Shown here one piece after another: positions 12,290-25,722 of a DNA stretch of 64,000 nucleotides (the stretch's first letter is position 1; every line of letters begins with the position of its first letter). The stretch is taken from assembly GCA_963920665.1 (NCBI GenBank), contig OY987264.1:30980906-31044905 (forward strand), in the 5' to 3' direction. The DNA comes from Straminergon stramineum (Eukaryota; Streptophyta; Bryopsida; Hypnales; Calliergonaceae). Made by a program: the position numbers and the translations under genes. The notes beneath the pieces were generated by a model. That model did no database searches, was not told the origin of the DNA, and saw only the letters and a list, made by a program, of their open reading frames with translations.

Positions 12290-14954
12290 GTGGCTGTAAC
12301 AGCCAGACAGTATATAAACTCCAATGACAAAATTTAAGGGAGATAAACAATTTTAGATAATCCTATCTTAGAGAAGAGTTTTCATTGGGTATTATCAAAT
12401 TGAGAAGGTAATTAAGTATTCTTTGTATTAAAATCATCAATTTGCTTTAGATTCCTGTTTAAAATGTAAAGCCAATGATGAGGGTCTATGATGGATGTTG
12501 GATACCCCTATTATCAACACTTCTAGAATTCATAGTTATTCATATTGTGTCCAAATTAAAAAAATTAAAATTAAAAATTAAAATCTGATTTCAATTGCCA
12601 ACAAGATTCTTAAGAAAAAGAATTTAACAATTAAAAATAATGCTTAAATGTTTGTTTGGACAAATTTAGATATAGTTACCTTATTAAATGAATGAATGAA
12701 GTTGAAGTTGTGAAAGTAATATAACTTTGACCATAGCTTTATATTTGTTTAGATGTTAAGTATTATATGAAAATCCGTCTAAAAGAATATCAATTCATGG
12801 GTTGATGGAAGGAATTAGAAGCTATAGGAGGGTAAGAGTATGAAGATAGAAGATACAAATTAGGTCAATTTGAGCAACTATACATGCATGTAAATATGAT
12901 TTTATTATTTCTTAGAGAATATGAAGACATTACAAAGGAAGATTTGTAGCACAAATTATATGTTTGATTCTTTAAAAGATAGAGTAATAAATTTGATTGT
13001 ATTCTTAGACATTGAAAATGTAGAATGTGGATGAAATGCCATTTTTCATCTAACAACTTGCACATTTGTCCAAAATATAGGACTAACATTCTAATATTTA
13101 AAGACATTCAAGTAATTTATTTGTTAAGAAATACATACTTGATTTTTTGAATGTTTGAGAAAATAAATACATTTGAAAAATAAATTTACTATAAAAATCA
13201 TATATTTTTAGTCAAAATCAAAGAAAACATAGTGTCTCAATCTTTTTTAAATCTCTTATCCATTCATCATCTAAAAGTGGAAAGTAGAAATCAAAGATTT
13301 TTTTTTTATGATTTTAGTATAATTCTTTATCTTATTGAATGAATGATTTATTGTCTATACTTTTCAAGAGGCTTGAAAATGGATTTGAAAATCTAGTATG
13401 GCTTGAAAAGAAATAATGTGCCTAAACATTGAGGAGCTCTACAAAACATTCTCGTTTGGAAGTTCATTGAGAATCGAAGTAAAATCAATATTAAAAATCA
13501 ACCTTTCTATTGTGGCCTATTGACTATTATTGCAACTCTAGTAATCATCCCATTGTAGTCATGAAAGAAGCTTAGAAGCCCCAATGCAACTTATTTGAAG
13601 ATATGGGGAAATCAACATTTGGGGGATGTGCAGGTGTTAACATAGGAGTGCCTTAGTGGCTACAATAGGATTTTGTAATTTTTTGGATGTGAAACTAGAA
13701 AAGTAAATAAGACTATCTTATAGTTAGTAAAAATGCAATCATTTCAAGACCTTGACATTTTGACTATTTTAGAAAAATTATGTGTCAAATCTAATTAAAT
13801 ACAATGGCCATTGTATTATTTTTCTAGTTTATGAGCCTCTATAGTGGTAGTACATCAATTCACTTCTCTTGGTTTTGAAGGAGACTTTGATGCATTTACA
13901 AACTTTAGAGCAAGTCACTTCAAAAATTCATTAATATTTTAGACTTTGTCAAAACAATAGGCAATCCTCTTTCCTATTACTTTGTATATTATATTTTCTA
14001 AACATGAGAAAAAACAATTGCCTATTCCACTCTTAAAAAGGTAACATTTGAAACTATGGGCACAATAGGATCATAGGGGCTCACCTTAGTTTAAGAAATT
14101 TCTTCTATGCTTAATTCCAATAATGTGTACAAATTCTGCATTTCTTTTTTAAAATGTGGACAAATAGGCAAGTAACTTTGTATAATTGTTACAAGGAGAG
14201 AAGGTTCATAATTGGAAAATAAACAATGCACTAAAAGATCTACTTATCATATTTCAATCCAAAATTTGATCTCTCAAATGACAATTACTAGAATTTGAGA
14301 ATAGTATTTCTATAGTTATACATAAATAAAATAGCTAATATAGGTCAAAGAGGGACTTCTTGGCTATGTATACCATACTAGAAAGGCACGTTCAACATTC
14401 TTTGCCAAATAATTAATTCATCTTCCAAAAATTAGGAATATTTTGTTGATATTCTATAATATTTTTTTATTCATACAATAGAATTATTTTTTTGCAAAAT
14501 AAATCCCCAAAATTTTTGGTATTTATTTTTTGAATTATCTTCTATTGACCCTAACCACCAAGTGTTATACTACAGAAAAGCTTTAATTTTTTCTTTAATA
14601 TTTATATATAAAATATAAAATTCAAGTTAGGAATAGAAAAAGATTTTGCATGGCTTGTTGAAAGAGAGGTCTTACAGTCAATTCAAGTCAAATCCTAATT
14701 TAATTAATTAATTTTTCATAAGATATGTTATGTATCATTGTCATTGTGTAGTTGATTAGATCCTTATTGAAGGTATAGTATTCATTATTTTTTAAATATT
14801 ATATTTGATTAAATTTCATATAAAGATAATATTGTAGATTTATATATATAATTTTAAGAAAAATATTTTGGGCCTAATCTCATTGACAAATCTTTCTATT
14901 GTTCTTTCAAAATAAAAAAGAATTAAAACTATTCCAAAATTTTAATTATGACAT

Positions 14955-15019
<65 letters not shown>

Positions 15020-17641
15020 TATTCATGAAAAGATATTGATATTTACATATCAAAAAGTCATCCAAATTTGAATACATCCAAAATCTCTAAGTGAACAATT
15101 GAGTGAAATGACCAAAATCATTTTGTTACAATTCAATATAAAACTAACATATTAGGTTCTTAATAGATGACTTGATGGTTTTTGAAATTGAAAGATCATT
15201 GTCACTTGTTATTATACATTAAGATTTGATTGTCATATACAAAATCATTTTTTTTCACATCCATAAGAAAATAACAGGTGAATTTTTTTCCTTTACAAAT
15301 AAAAAACATACCATAAAATTGTAATGTGGCATGAATAACAATCCAATTATCACACTAAATTTGAATGTAATTTTCAAATAAGTTTGAATGAGCATGGGAC
15401 ATGTAGTTTGAAAGTTCTTTTCTCTTGTACTCCAACAAATTTTGTCTTTGGCCATTCTTCATTTCTTTGAGATTCATTTTAGAAAATAAAATCTTTGCTA
15501 CTTTATTCCTCTAATTTTTCAAAAGTAATTTGTTTGTCTTAGAACTTACATTTTCTAAAACATATTGACAAGAATTTTTATTAATCTCTATTGCCTAAAC
15601 CATGAGCTTACTAGAGAGCCTTATTGACTTCCACAAAATCAATTTGAGTATGTTGTCAATTTTTGGATAAAAAGTCGAGGTCATTGTTGACAATACATGA
15701 AAAAGTACCTATCTACCTATAAAATTCTACATTGTAGACTAGCCAATTGATCTAAGTCCATTAGTGTCCCAAATAAGCTCTTTATAAAGTATAGATAGAT
15801 AGATTTCATCTCATTGTACAGTAAGGGGTTAAAGAATTTGTTAGAGAATTTTTTTAGTTTATCCTCTTAAAATCCTTGCATCCAAAAACTAAAGCACCTT
15901 AGTGAAATTTAGTTGTAGCTATGAAAGTGTATTTTTGTATTTGAATTAAATTAAAAATAAAGCCATGAAGGTATAGTCTCTATTCTACTAAATTCTTAGG
16001 AAATTACAAAAATTCATTAAATTATTGCAATTCCTAAAACTATGTGTTAGAGTCCAAAGTAAATAATATTTTTTCATTCATATATATTCCATTATTGAAA
16101 TGCTTTAATAAATTCAAAATCACAAATTAAAGTTTCATTCTCACCTTCATTTTTGATAAAATTTTAATATTCTCTAATGTTTACTTAATAGATATCATTT
16201 TTTAAACCTTTATATAAAAATTCATAATACTTTATTTTGCTTGTTTCACCTTAAATTTAGAAATAATGAATAATTAAAGGAAAATCGTATTTTATATATT
16301 GAAAATATCAAAATTTTATCAATTAATTATGTAAAGACTAACTTCAATTGAATAATAGACAAAAAAAAATAGGATTTAGGTGTATAAATTATATTCATAT
16401 ATAAGAACATCAATTTTGGATAGCAAGTACCTCAAGAAGATTGGAAACTATTGGGTGGAATAATTTAATGTGTATAAAAGAATACAAATTTACTATAATT
16501 ATGCATTCAAATTATTAGAATGTTTAATGATCATTTGACAAATGAGATAAGAGAAATAGTGATAGATATTTTCAATCATGTCATGACATAAACTCTAATT
16601 TTTAAAATTTTATTCTTTTCTTAACCATGATACTTATCAACATGGTCTCCATGTCATAAAGTCCTTAAAGTTTATAGTTTGAAATAATTCAAAATTCTAT
16701 AAGCTCTTAATAAATATTTGAAATGATTTGTTCTTTACTTTTGAATTTTTTAGATCCCAAGTTTTTTGGAATTCTTATACATTCTTTTAAAGATCACTAG
16801 TAGAGCAAAGTTTCCCTATTGTTACCATTTCACAAATTTTAACTTGTGAAATAGAGGACATGAATTATCGATTAATTTCTATTATTAACAAATATTATTT
16901 TCTATTAATATCAAGACCTATAGTATACATACATTTCAAACTTAAAAAATACAAATTTAATTGCATTTTGTTCTTTGTGCTAAAATGAAAGAAAGTCATT
17001 TGATTTCTTCACATAATATTATTAATCAATGATGGGTGTGGGTGTGTTTCTCTTTTGTTCCTTGTAGAAAGAGGTAGTCCCAACATTATAACTTCCCAAT
17101 TAGCCAAAGGCACTAGCAATGCAACTTCCCAACCAACCAATGATTCTCTACAGATTAGACTAAACTCACTCCCAAGGATCTAGGGAGGAATCATCTTGAC
17201 CTCCAAGGGGAATGGTTTACGTTGGGTAACAATTTTATGTAAGAAAGGTAAATTGATTCAATTTTTATGGAAGATAGAACAATATAGTGATGTCAGTTAC
17301 CCAATTCCAACATCTAGTAGACCCTCCTATTTACCTTAGTCATGCACCTAATCATTACTTCAATCTTAGCAACAATTTAGTATCATGACAATACATTTGG
17401 GGAGTAGATGTGCCAATGTAGGTATAGCATGGGCCTATCCACATTTTACCAATTTGGTCCCAACAAACTTTGAAAATTCATTTCTCATTGACATGCCTTG
17501 ATTTTACTTCCAAATAGCTTCTCTCAAACTTCTCCATCTTTGAAAAAACTCTCAGTTGACAAATAGCTTTTCCAAGATAACTATACAACAAACTTGCTTC
17601 ATTATAGGCATGTTTACCTTATATGGATCTGCAGAATATGT
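12290..17641. other. AT-rich intergenic DNA, no gene seen
   Basis: Apart from the microsatellite at 14957-15019 I find no structured feature here. Reading frames are short, of biased AT-rich composition and unlike any family I know. A GGGGTTAA at 15826 might be a worn end of a TTAA element, but no partner end was found. Confidence 0.55.
14957..15019 (+). repeat. (ATT)n microsatellite, about 21 units
   Basis: A nearly perfect run of ATT trinucleotides of about 63 bases. It is likely to vary in length between individuals. Confidence 0.95.
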
Positions 17642-18264
17642 TTAACCCCTATGCACTCTGATGTCCACTTTTTGGATGACAAACAAATCCTAAATTCAAG
17701 TTTCATCCTCATTACTACTTGGATGAAAGTCATCCTAATTAGTGGAGATACTTTAACAAGTTGTTGTCTTACTAGTATCTAATTGTTGGATTTAGTGTTA
17801 CTAGAGTACCTCTTTTTCTAAAATCACAAATATGCAAATATTGCATTGACTCTAGTTCAAAATTGGATTTCTCCAAATGAGGTCACAAATGTAAAGAATA
17901 CAAAAATTTCAATAAAAATCACCATGTCAAAAGAATTTCATTTCAAATCCATTCCAACAAATTTTACTCAAAAAATGATAAGATTTTGCTTGTAATTGAA
18001 TTTAGAACGAATTTTGAGATTTCCCTTTTAAAATTTATAAAAAAAAAAATTGGTGATAGCATTGGTGAATCTAACCTTACAGATGGAACTCAAAATCTGC
18101 AACTCAAAAAATCTACAATTTTTGTCTATGTGTTTCAAAAAAAAAAAAAAAATCTACAATTTTTAATTGTATACCAATTCCAAAATATTCTTCCAAATAA
18201 CCCTTTCTAATGTTTTTTCTCAAACGGTCGATTTTGGAGAAGACTCTAGACCTTTAGGGGTTAC
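17642..18264 (+). mobile_element. TTAA-flanked MITE, group B, copy 2
   Basis: It starts TTAACCCCTATGCACTCTGA and ends CTTTAGGGGTTAC, so the 3' border has one substitution in TTAA. It is longer than the 577-base copies because of A-rich expansions near 18040 and 18138. It lies about 1 kb upstream of the response regulator. Confidence 0.75.
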
Positions 18265-18840
18265 TTCTAATACAGAGCATATGTGTCGTTCAATGAATGG
18301 GAAAAACTGGCAGTTAGTTCAAAGTTAGCCAGTGGATTTGGGAAAATATCAGGTTGCGATTCGAAAACATCAGCAAAAAACCGATGACAAAATCTAGAAA
18401 ATTTCTATTACTAGTAGAAAATAGAGAAAATAACTGGGATGGGAACTTCAATAACCGGTTGACTATAGGAATTGGAGGAAATTAGCCGGTGAAATTCAAA
18501 AAGTTTCCCAAACACTGAGTGTCGTTGTAACAAGAAAAGATTCCCCATCATACCGGGTCCTCCCCTCCATAATGTCACACCCTCCTAATAATACTGAATT
18601 CCCCATAAATAATATGCCCCCAAAAGTCAGCCAGTCCGTCTTTTCCCATAAACCCACCTGCCCAATTATGCCGAAAATCATATTCAATTAATTTTCTGAT
18701 CAGGCCTGACTCGCAGCCACGGCAGTAATTGATGTACTCATCCAATCAGGTCAGGTAGCTTTTGCAGTCACATGGCCTAAGCTAAAAAAAACAACAACCC
18801 ATTTGGACCTACAGTATTAAAAAATAATAATAATCTAGAG
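18265..18840. other. Distal upstream region of the response-regulator gene
   Basis: Base composition becomes more balanced than in the preceding AT-rich DNA. I find no exon or RNA gene. It probably belongs to the upstream regulatory region of the gene at 19294, by position only. Confidence 0.35.
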
Positions 18841-18846
18841 GACACA

Positions 18847-18895
18847 AAAGAAAAAGAAAAAGAAGGAAAGAAAAAGAAAAAGAAAAAGAAAAACC
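18847..18895 (+). repeat. Purine-rich AAAGAA/AAAAAG simple repeat
   Basis: A tract made almost only of A and G, built from AAAGAAAAAG units, about 400 bases upstream of the response-regulator start codon. Confidence 0.8.
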
Positions 18896-18960
18896 AAGGG
18901 ACTTCAAAAGCTATCAGTAAAGCCCGACTATAATATTGGGGCGGAAGTCAGATTTTGTGG

Positions 18961-19062
18961 TAGCGTCCCGAGTAGCGGGGGGTCGATATAGATCCCTGGG
19001 ACGCTATATCACCACTACAGTAGTCCTTAACTAGTGAGATGACTAGTGAGTTTACTAGTAAG
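18961..19062 (+). promoter_or_regulatory. Hairpin and ACTAGT repeats upstream of the response regulator
   Basis: TAGCGTCCC at 18961-18969 is exactly inverted by GGGACGCTA at 18998-19006, with GATATA/TATATC-like blocks nearby. At 19029-19062 ACTAGT occurs three times, 12 bases apart. The block precedes the CT-rich leader (19081-19101) of the response-regulator gene. A regulatory role is inferred only from position and symmetry. Confidence 0.35.
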
Positions 19063-19293
19063 CGCGCAGCTTTAGGAGCGCCTCTCTCTCGCTCTCGCTC
19101 TCTGGGTGCTGTTGGAAGCTGGCTAGCTCGTTGCGCGAGGGTTGCTGCTGCTGCGGCTTTGTTGTTCAGTTAGATTTGCTTGTTGTTGGGTTTTTTTGGT
19201 AGTTTTTTTTTTGGCTGTTTTTTTGGTTTGTGTGGTGGTGGCCGTGTCGTTGTTGTCGTTGTTGGTGTTGTTGTAATCGCGGTGATGGTCATC

Positions 19294-22200
19294 ATGAAGC
19301 CGCTCAACCCGTTGAGTGTGGCGGCAGCAGACGACACCACCACCTCCAACAACGGCAGCAACAACCGTCTGGCGCAGCCCGAGGGGTTCTCCCCCGCGGG
19401 CCTCAAGGTGCTGGTGGTGGACGATGACTTGCTTTGTCTCATGATTCTCGAGCGCATGCTGCGCCAATGCAAGTACGCGGGTGAGTAGTCGCCACTAACA
19501 ATCCCCACTCCCATTTGGCTCGATTTGGGCAACCGAACGATTACGAAACCTGTCCTAGGGTTGCGAATTTCGGCTGGGGGATCAGGAGTTCGATAGGGCA
19601 TCTCCCTCATTTTGTGGGTGTACAGTTTGGCATCGGATTGACAGGGTTCTATCTTTTTTTTCTAGAGAATCCGGGGCTTAATCTAGAAAATCTGCGTTGG
19701 GAGCATTCTATCGTTGGTAAATTTTGAAAGTTTCGAGTGGGTTTCGTTCGTTCCCGTACATTGAGTGTTTTTTAGCGGGTTTGGTGGTCTCAGTTCCGTG
19801 CAGCTAGTTTCGAGGTTTGGTTTAGGTTATATCTGTGGTTTGGGGCTAGAATGGGCCCCATCCTGATCCTCGGGCTAGAGAATTTCGATCAGCGGGTCGC
19901 TAGTTGGATATCGCATTTTGTGGGTTTACATTTTGGTGAAGGATTGGCAGGGTTAGTTTGGGGAGCCAGGGTTGGCATTTACCGGGACTTTCATGATTTT
20001 CCGGGGCCTACGCTACTTAGGAGGAGTTTGGTCATTCAATTTGAAGCTTTCGAGTGTACCGGCGATGTTTACTTGCGCCCGTACATTGAGTGGTGTCAGC
20101 GTTTTCTCTCTTTGGGCTGTTTTTCAGCAGCTAGCTTGAGGTTGGGTTTCTAGGTTGAAGGTGTGTAGAGGAGACGTTACTCCCTCACCCTATACGGAGT
20201 ATCGGCAGCTGTAGTACTCTGTAGTGATTTTTGAACGTGGGTGGGAAAACTAAATATCTCTATTTTTAGATTTTAAAGAATATTTTCTACATCCTCCTGC
20301 GGCTAGATTTGACTTGATGAAGTTTCTCGAGATTAGGAATGTGAAGATCCTCCATTCTTATTAAATTGTGACAAAACTCGCAAGGAGAAGGTTCATTACG
20401 CTTGTATTAAAAGGTGGCATGGGAACTCTCTGCTTGATTGCAATTGCAATGAGTGCTGCTCAGGGGACACCACCCTTTTGAAATATTCACCTCGGATACA
20501 TTCTCTCCATAGAATATACACCGGGTGTTTCTCAGCAGCACTCCACCTCTGGAATTCTTGTCGATGCCCTGAACTGATCTTACTTTCTGGGCTGTGAATT
20601 GGAGGTTATTTGGCCATGTAGAAGGTCTTTGTCAACATGGAAGTGTGTTTGCAACACATCAGTTGGACTGGTCACTGGATGCTGACACTGTAATGAGGGT
20701 TGGTCAGCTTCTGGATCTGGCAGGGGTTTTCAGCTGAATCTTTTTCCTGACAAGGTTGAAATGGAGAATCGGGACCTTCCCCTGCAGTATACACAGGCAC
20801 CCCTAGCTGTCTCCTGTTCAAGATGTCTCTTTTAGGGACATCTTGCAGCGGAGGTTTCCCATTCTACATCTGCACATCTGACAATCTTTGTGCCTATCTA
20901 CTTGAAGTGCACGGTTGCTGTTGATCACGGAATGGTAGTTTCGTGGAGTATAGCATTCCCTCCCTTTAAGTACAGTAACTTAAGAAAATGAAGTAATCTT
21001 TGGGTATAAAGGAGGCTTGATCTGATCGCATTTAGTTCGTCATATTTGCAGCGAATGTCCTCTCCTTAGTTACTTAGTTTCAGAGACGTGACTTCACTCA
21101 AGGCGGTGTATGATTCTCGAAGGGCGATCTATCTGTCATCTGTCTCGTATCATTCTGCTTTCGGGTTCCCAGTCTCTGTATTTATGGAAATCGTGCAGTT
21201 TCTGACGGGTTTTGTGATTTTGTTGGTTGCTTGCAGTGACCACCTGTAATAGTGCCACGAAGGCTCTGGCAATGCTGCGAGAGAATCGTAATTACTTCGA
21301 TCTCGTAATAAGCGATGTTTACATGCCAGACATGGACGGTTTCAAGCTCCTTGAAGCTATTGGACTGGAGTTGGATTTGCCTGTGATAAGTACGTGAAAG
21401 CACCTTATGTTGGTGATTTGTTGTTGTGTAGCTGCTTTGATTAGCGGTGTCATGACGGGTCTTGCATATCTCCAACGAGCAGATCACGAACGTCAATCTT
21501 CGGTTTCAGTCCGGAAAGAGCTAGTATTAGCTTATCAGATTGGTCGTTTCTCTATTAATTTATTCTATGCATTACATAGTGCAAGGTTGAGACTTAGGTG
21601 CATGTAGAAATTAATAGAAATTCTGTGCAGGTAGATGAGGAATCTTTCAAACTTTTCCAGTGTTGATGTTCTCTAGCAGTTCGGGTCTTCGAAATTTGCG
21701 TTTTAGTATCTGCCTTAAGGTGGAACGAGTTTCTAGGATTGCACTTGGAACTAATAGGCAGAGTATTTTAATCCCTGGAACTGGAGTTTTTCGAGGGTGG
21801 GTTCAGCTGTCAGCTCACCAAATAGCATGGTCCACAGTAGTTAATGCAGTAGGAAGTTTAAAATTTTGGGTGCTTGTGGACAAGTGGTTCGTGGTGGTAA
21901 CCTTCATAGTAGCTAAAGAAGTTCTGGCTGTGCTAATAATGTTTTTTGGGTGGTGAATTTAGTGATGTCGGGAGATGGAGAAACCGATTTAGTTATGAAG
22001 GGAATCAGACACGGTGCTTGTGATTATCTCCTGAAACCTGTCCGTCTGGAAGAACTCAAAAACATCTGGCAGCATGTGGTTCGCAAGCTTGTGACTCCCA
22101 GAGACCTCCCGAAGGAGGAGTCAGGGGAGTGGGACGAGTTCACGAGGCCCCTCGACGCAGACCTTGACGCCACGTCACGCAAGAGGAAGGAGAGGGTGGA

Positions 22201-24324
22201 GGATGAAAACCAGCTTTTGGACGATGTGAACAACTTGAAGAAAGCCCGCGTTGTATGGTCTGCGGAGCTTCATCAACAGTTTGTCAATGCTGTCGACTTC
22301 TTGGGTGTTGACAGTAAGTTGTTCTCGACCCTTTGTAAAATGTTTTACCCCTCAGTGCCTGAATTAAGAATAGAAAGTCCACTTGGGATGCTAATAGCCA
22401 ATTTTAGTAACTTCCAATACATCATTTTTATCATTCAATCCTATAGGGCGTGGTTTCTTCTTTCTATTGGTATATTTTGCTACCTTTTTTAAGCTTCCTA
22501 GATGATTTCTTTCAACTCTAATGGAAGCGGACACTTTTGACCATTTAAATACTTTGGGGCTATATGAGTTGATTGGATGCCAACAAAGGATGTTGCTCGT
22601 AGTATGTTGCATCTCAGCAAGTATGTTTATTCAGTAGATTCTCAGTTATTATTGTACGTTGCTTGTGGTTTTGTAGAGGCTGTACCCAGGAAGATCCTGG
22701 ACATTATGAACGTCCAGGGACTGACTCGGGAAAATGTCGCGAGTCACTTGCAGGTAAGCTTTAGGATGCCCACATGACATCTTTCAATTACTTCGTCTCA
22801 AAATTAGACGAGAAAGTTGGTTAGTTGTTGACAGGATTTCTCACTCTAACCCCAATTACCCTAGCTAGAAGTTCACTTTGTAAACGACACATTTCATTCT
22901 ATTAAGTGTTCTGGATTATCTAACCAAAATTGTGAGCCATAAGGTAAATGAAACCATTTTGTGAAATTGTGTACCTTGGCACCACCATCGAGAAGCTTTT
23001 AAGTGACTAGTCACTCAAGCAACGAGTGGTAAGTCAACAAGTTATCCAAAACTGAGTTTATTGCGTTCATCAATAGGTACACTAGTTCATGGTGTTCCAA
23101 ATATACCAGTGGCCTACACATATCATTCACGAAATTAAACAAAAGGTGGAATAGTCAATTTTCGTAACTTCCGAAACTTATTTTGAGCGTTAAATTGTTT
23201 TGAGTAAGAATTCTTTCTATTAGCACATTTTTTATATTTCAGTTTCTGAAATGATATATTTCACGTCCTATAAATGTCACTTCTGGTCATTTGTGCACTT
23301 CCGAGTCAACAATTCCGATAAGACGTGATGTCTTTTTCTATTGCTTAGAAATGATCATGGCAGAGGGACAAAGTGGAATAGTCAATTGTAATAACTTCCA
23401 AAGCTTTTCTAATTGATGTTTGCGTGAGTACAGAAGTACCGGCTATATTTGAAGCGGCTGATTGGGGTCACGCCTCAGCCATACCCAGTGGCCTCCTTTC
23501 GAGCCTCCGAGAGTGGACCCTTTGGAGGGACCATGCAAATTCAACCAGGAGGTCGACCTGCGGCGTCCACGAGTTCCAAGGGTCTAAACTTGGGCAGCGG
23601 TGGAGCGCTTTCTACTATTAGTGGGTTAAGCCGAGGTGAGCCCCAAATTGATGCTGCAACGTTGAACACACTTGTGCACCTCCAAAATCTCCAACAACAA
23701 CAGCAACAACAGCATGCTGCTGTTGCCGCAAGGGGTGGCGGACTGGCGGCCGAGCTCGGGAACCCACTCACTCCAGCCGACCCCATTGGGCTCCAGAGGC
23801 TGGACTCATTTGACTTGGACCTTCTGATGAAGGCCCAACATGACGTGAGCCGCCAGCAGCGGTCCGGTGGTCCGGATTTTGCGACTTTGCTGAATGGCAG
23901 TAGCAAGGATGTGCTACCGTATTTGAATAGCTTGAGAGGGCAAAGTGACCTGAAGCCGCCGCCGCCTGCGAATCCTGAGCCTATTACTGCCATGTCTATG
24001 AGTAACCTGCAAGGGGTTGATGATGTGGGTCCGAGCTTGGCGAGCATGGAAACAGCAAGGAACCTGTTGGTGAACAAGCTGGGAGCATCTTTTACTTCGA
24101 CTTCTGCGTTTTCGTCGTCCGCAACTACGCACAGTAATGGAGGTGCCGCTGTTTCAGAGAGCAGCTTCAGTACGAACTACGGTGACATTGGAGATGTGCC
24201 TCCGGAGTATTTGGTGACGTCACCCTCGGATCTGTCTCTGTTGGGGCAACTCCAGGCGTTTGATCAAGGCGAGGTGGATTATGGCCAGTCAGCCCACCCT
24301 CGACGCCCCATGTCGTATTCGTAG
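19294..24324 (+). CDS. Type-B response regulator (REC + GARP/Myb transcription factor)
   Basis: Five exons: 19294-19480, 21237-21389, 21963-22313, 22677-22753 and 23434-24324; the phases agree and give 552 residues. Residues about 37-150 form a receiver domain with acidic pocket D43-D45, phospho-acceptor D89 in [10 protein letters not shown]116 and K138 of LLKPVR. RKRKER at 186-191 is a likely nuclear signal. Residues 207-265 are the GARP DNA-binding domain, from KKARVVW through [16 protein letters not shown]. The C-terminal half has a Gln run encoded at about 23692-23712, as in many activators of this class. In known plants these proteins receive phosphate from histidine phosphotransfer proteins in the cytokinin pathway and then activate genes in the nucleus. 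An in-frame ATG nine bases upstream (19285) could also be the start. The acceptors at 22676 and 23433 were chosen because they restore the GARP sequence without a gap. Confidence 0.95.
19555..20155 (+). repeat. Tandem duplication inside intron 1 of the response regulator
   Basis: About 19555-19835 and 19870-20155 are diverged copies in direct order. Both contain CATTTTGTGGGT, a nearby TGGCAGGG or TGACAGGG, TCCGGGGC, AAGCTTTCGAGTG or AAGTTTCGAGTG, CCCGTACATTGAGTG and CAGCTAG. The duplication lies within the 1.76-kb first intron, just after exon 1. Confidence 0.7.
22444..22545 (+). repeat. Intronic repeat shared with the 59.7-kb intron
   Basis: Within intron 3 of the response regulator, 36 bases at 22444-22479 match 59734-59769 with only two G/A differences. 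Weaker similarity follows (GCTTCCTAGATGA against GCTTCCTAAATGA, then ATGGAAGC). The two copies lie in introns of unrelated genes in the same orientation. The extent and type of the repeat are not clear. Confidence 0.6.
23146..23420 (+). repeat. Short direct duplication in intron 4 of the response regulator
   Basis: GTGGAATAGTCAATT followed by GTAACTTCC at about 23149 recurs at about 23379 as GTGGAATAGTCAATT with ATAACTTCC. The second copy ends close to the acceptor of exon 5. It is a small duplication with no evident function. Confidence 0.6.
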
Positions 24325-25722
24325 TAATAATACATGTGGTGAGCATGTTTTGTTTTTTCTTCATCAGTGCAACCCCCCTCACGCGAGTAATGCAGTGCCA
24401 CTCCTTATACCGTATGGCTGCTGCTGTATATGACGGAAGACTTTTCAGGCGGCGCCAGGTCAAACATGGAGAAGTCAGGTCATGCAACAGGTGGATCTCG
24501 AGGGCCTGAAAAAGTTGTTGTTACGACTGCTGAAAAAGGTGTTATGACTCTCTAATTGCTTTGCTTTGGTTTACTCCTCGCACCATGCCAGGGCTCCTAC
24601 TGCTTCATTTGCAAGGTGGCTTTCAGAGTATCATAGTGGGTGCACGGATTTTCGCTCATTCTTGGCAGGAGGAAGACAGACACCGAGCAATCCTGGAGGT
24701 GTACTTTTATGTGTTGTCCTTGTCTAGAAGGGTGGTTGGGCAGTGGAAGGGGTTGGCAGTGGGAAGAATGGAAGGGGAAGAGGAAGAGGAAGGAATCATG
24801 AGAATGGGTTGAGGCGGCAGCTCTTGGAAATAGGGAGTTTGGAAAGGCGTGACGACCTCTTCTTCCAATGGAATGTGTACAAGACACAGCATGTAAAGCT
24901 AGTAAGATTCAAAGTTTAATCTAATAAGCTTAATGTAGGGAATTTTCTCCGTTATACTCGCCTATTTTAACTAACTAGGCTTTTCCACTAGTGTACATTT
25001 TTTTAATCCCTTTTATGCAACCATGGACGATGTGTACTCAATGTTGAGATGTAAATCCTTCGTACTGTCCTTTTCTTTTTTTCTTTTCTTTTTTCTTTCT
25101 CATGATCTTTCTCAGAAATGAGCTGCAAGCAAGTATCTTGTGCCTTACTAATATTTGATTTACTATTGAGCGCAGAATAGTGTTCTCACAGAAAACGTGA
25201 GGCCTACTACAGTGGTTGAACTCAGTAGTTGAAACTCAATACTGTATTTTTCTATAGCCTCTTGTAACTTGTAAGTGTTATGAAATCATTGCTCATGAAG
25301 TGCATTGGCTATTTTTGACTATAAGAAAGTCCCAGCAAGTTGGTAACAATTCCTATCGAGAATATTGAATAATATTTTATTACGCATTTATTATTCTATT
25401 GATTTAAAAAGTACTGGTGACAAGGAAAACCTACTGCAGTCCAACTGACTTTCATTCCAAGAATCCAAGACATTCACATTCCAAGAAGCCAAGGGGAACG
25501 AGGGAGAAAAATCATTGAAAGTGCAATTGTAAAAGTTTTAGTAACATATGTGAAGGTCAGAATCAATATAAATTAAGTCATTTCTGTTAAAAAGTGTCAC
25601 ATGTCATCTTGTGAATGGTGTTAGATGATGTGGACCCTTGAAAATCTGATGTGGAAATTTAATTTTGCACTTGAGTGTTGAATCATACCTTGACCTTCAT
25701 GTATGGTATGTAAGAACACTTT
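24325..25722. other. 3' flank of the response regulator, then AT-rich DNA
   Basis: The first 600 bases keep gene-like composition and probably hold the 3' untranslated region. A short plus-strand reading frame near 24561 resembles nothing and lacks a partner exon, so I do not call it. From about 25 kb the sequence becomes AT-rich with no feature recognised. Confidence 0.45.

Noticed and set aside
10236..15833. Isolated GGGGTTAA words at about 10237 and 15826.
   Set aside because: No inverse partner or internal family similarity was found nearby; too short to call element ends.
19123..19610. Minus-strand frames opposite the response-regulator exon 1.
   Set aside because: Their Thr/His/Lys-rich sequence mirrors the GT-rich leader and exon 1 on the other strand; there are no homologous features.
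23541..24077. 178-codon minus-strand frame.
   Set aside because: It is the antisense shadow of response-regulator exon 5, including a Cys run opposite the Gln codons.
24561..24892. Short frames on both strands downstream of the response regulator.
   Set aside because: They probably lie in its 3' untranslated region and neither looks like a known protein.
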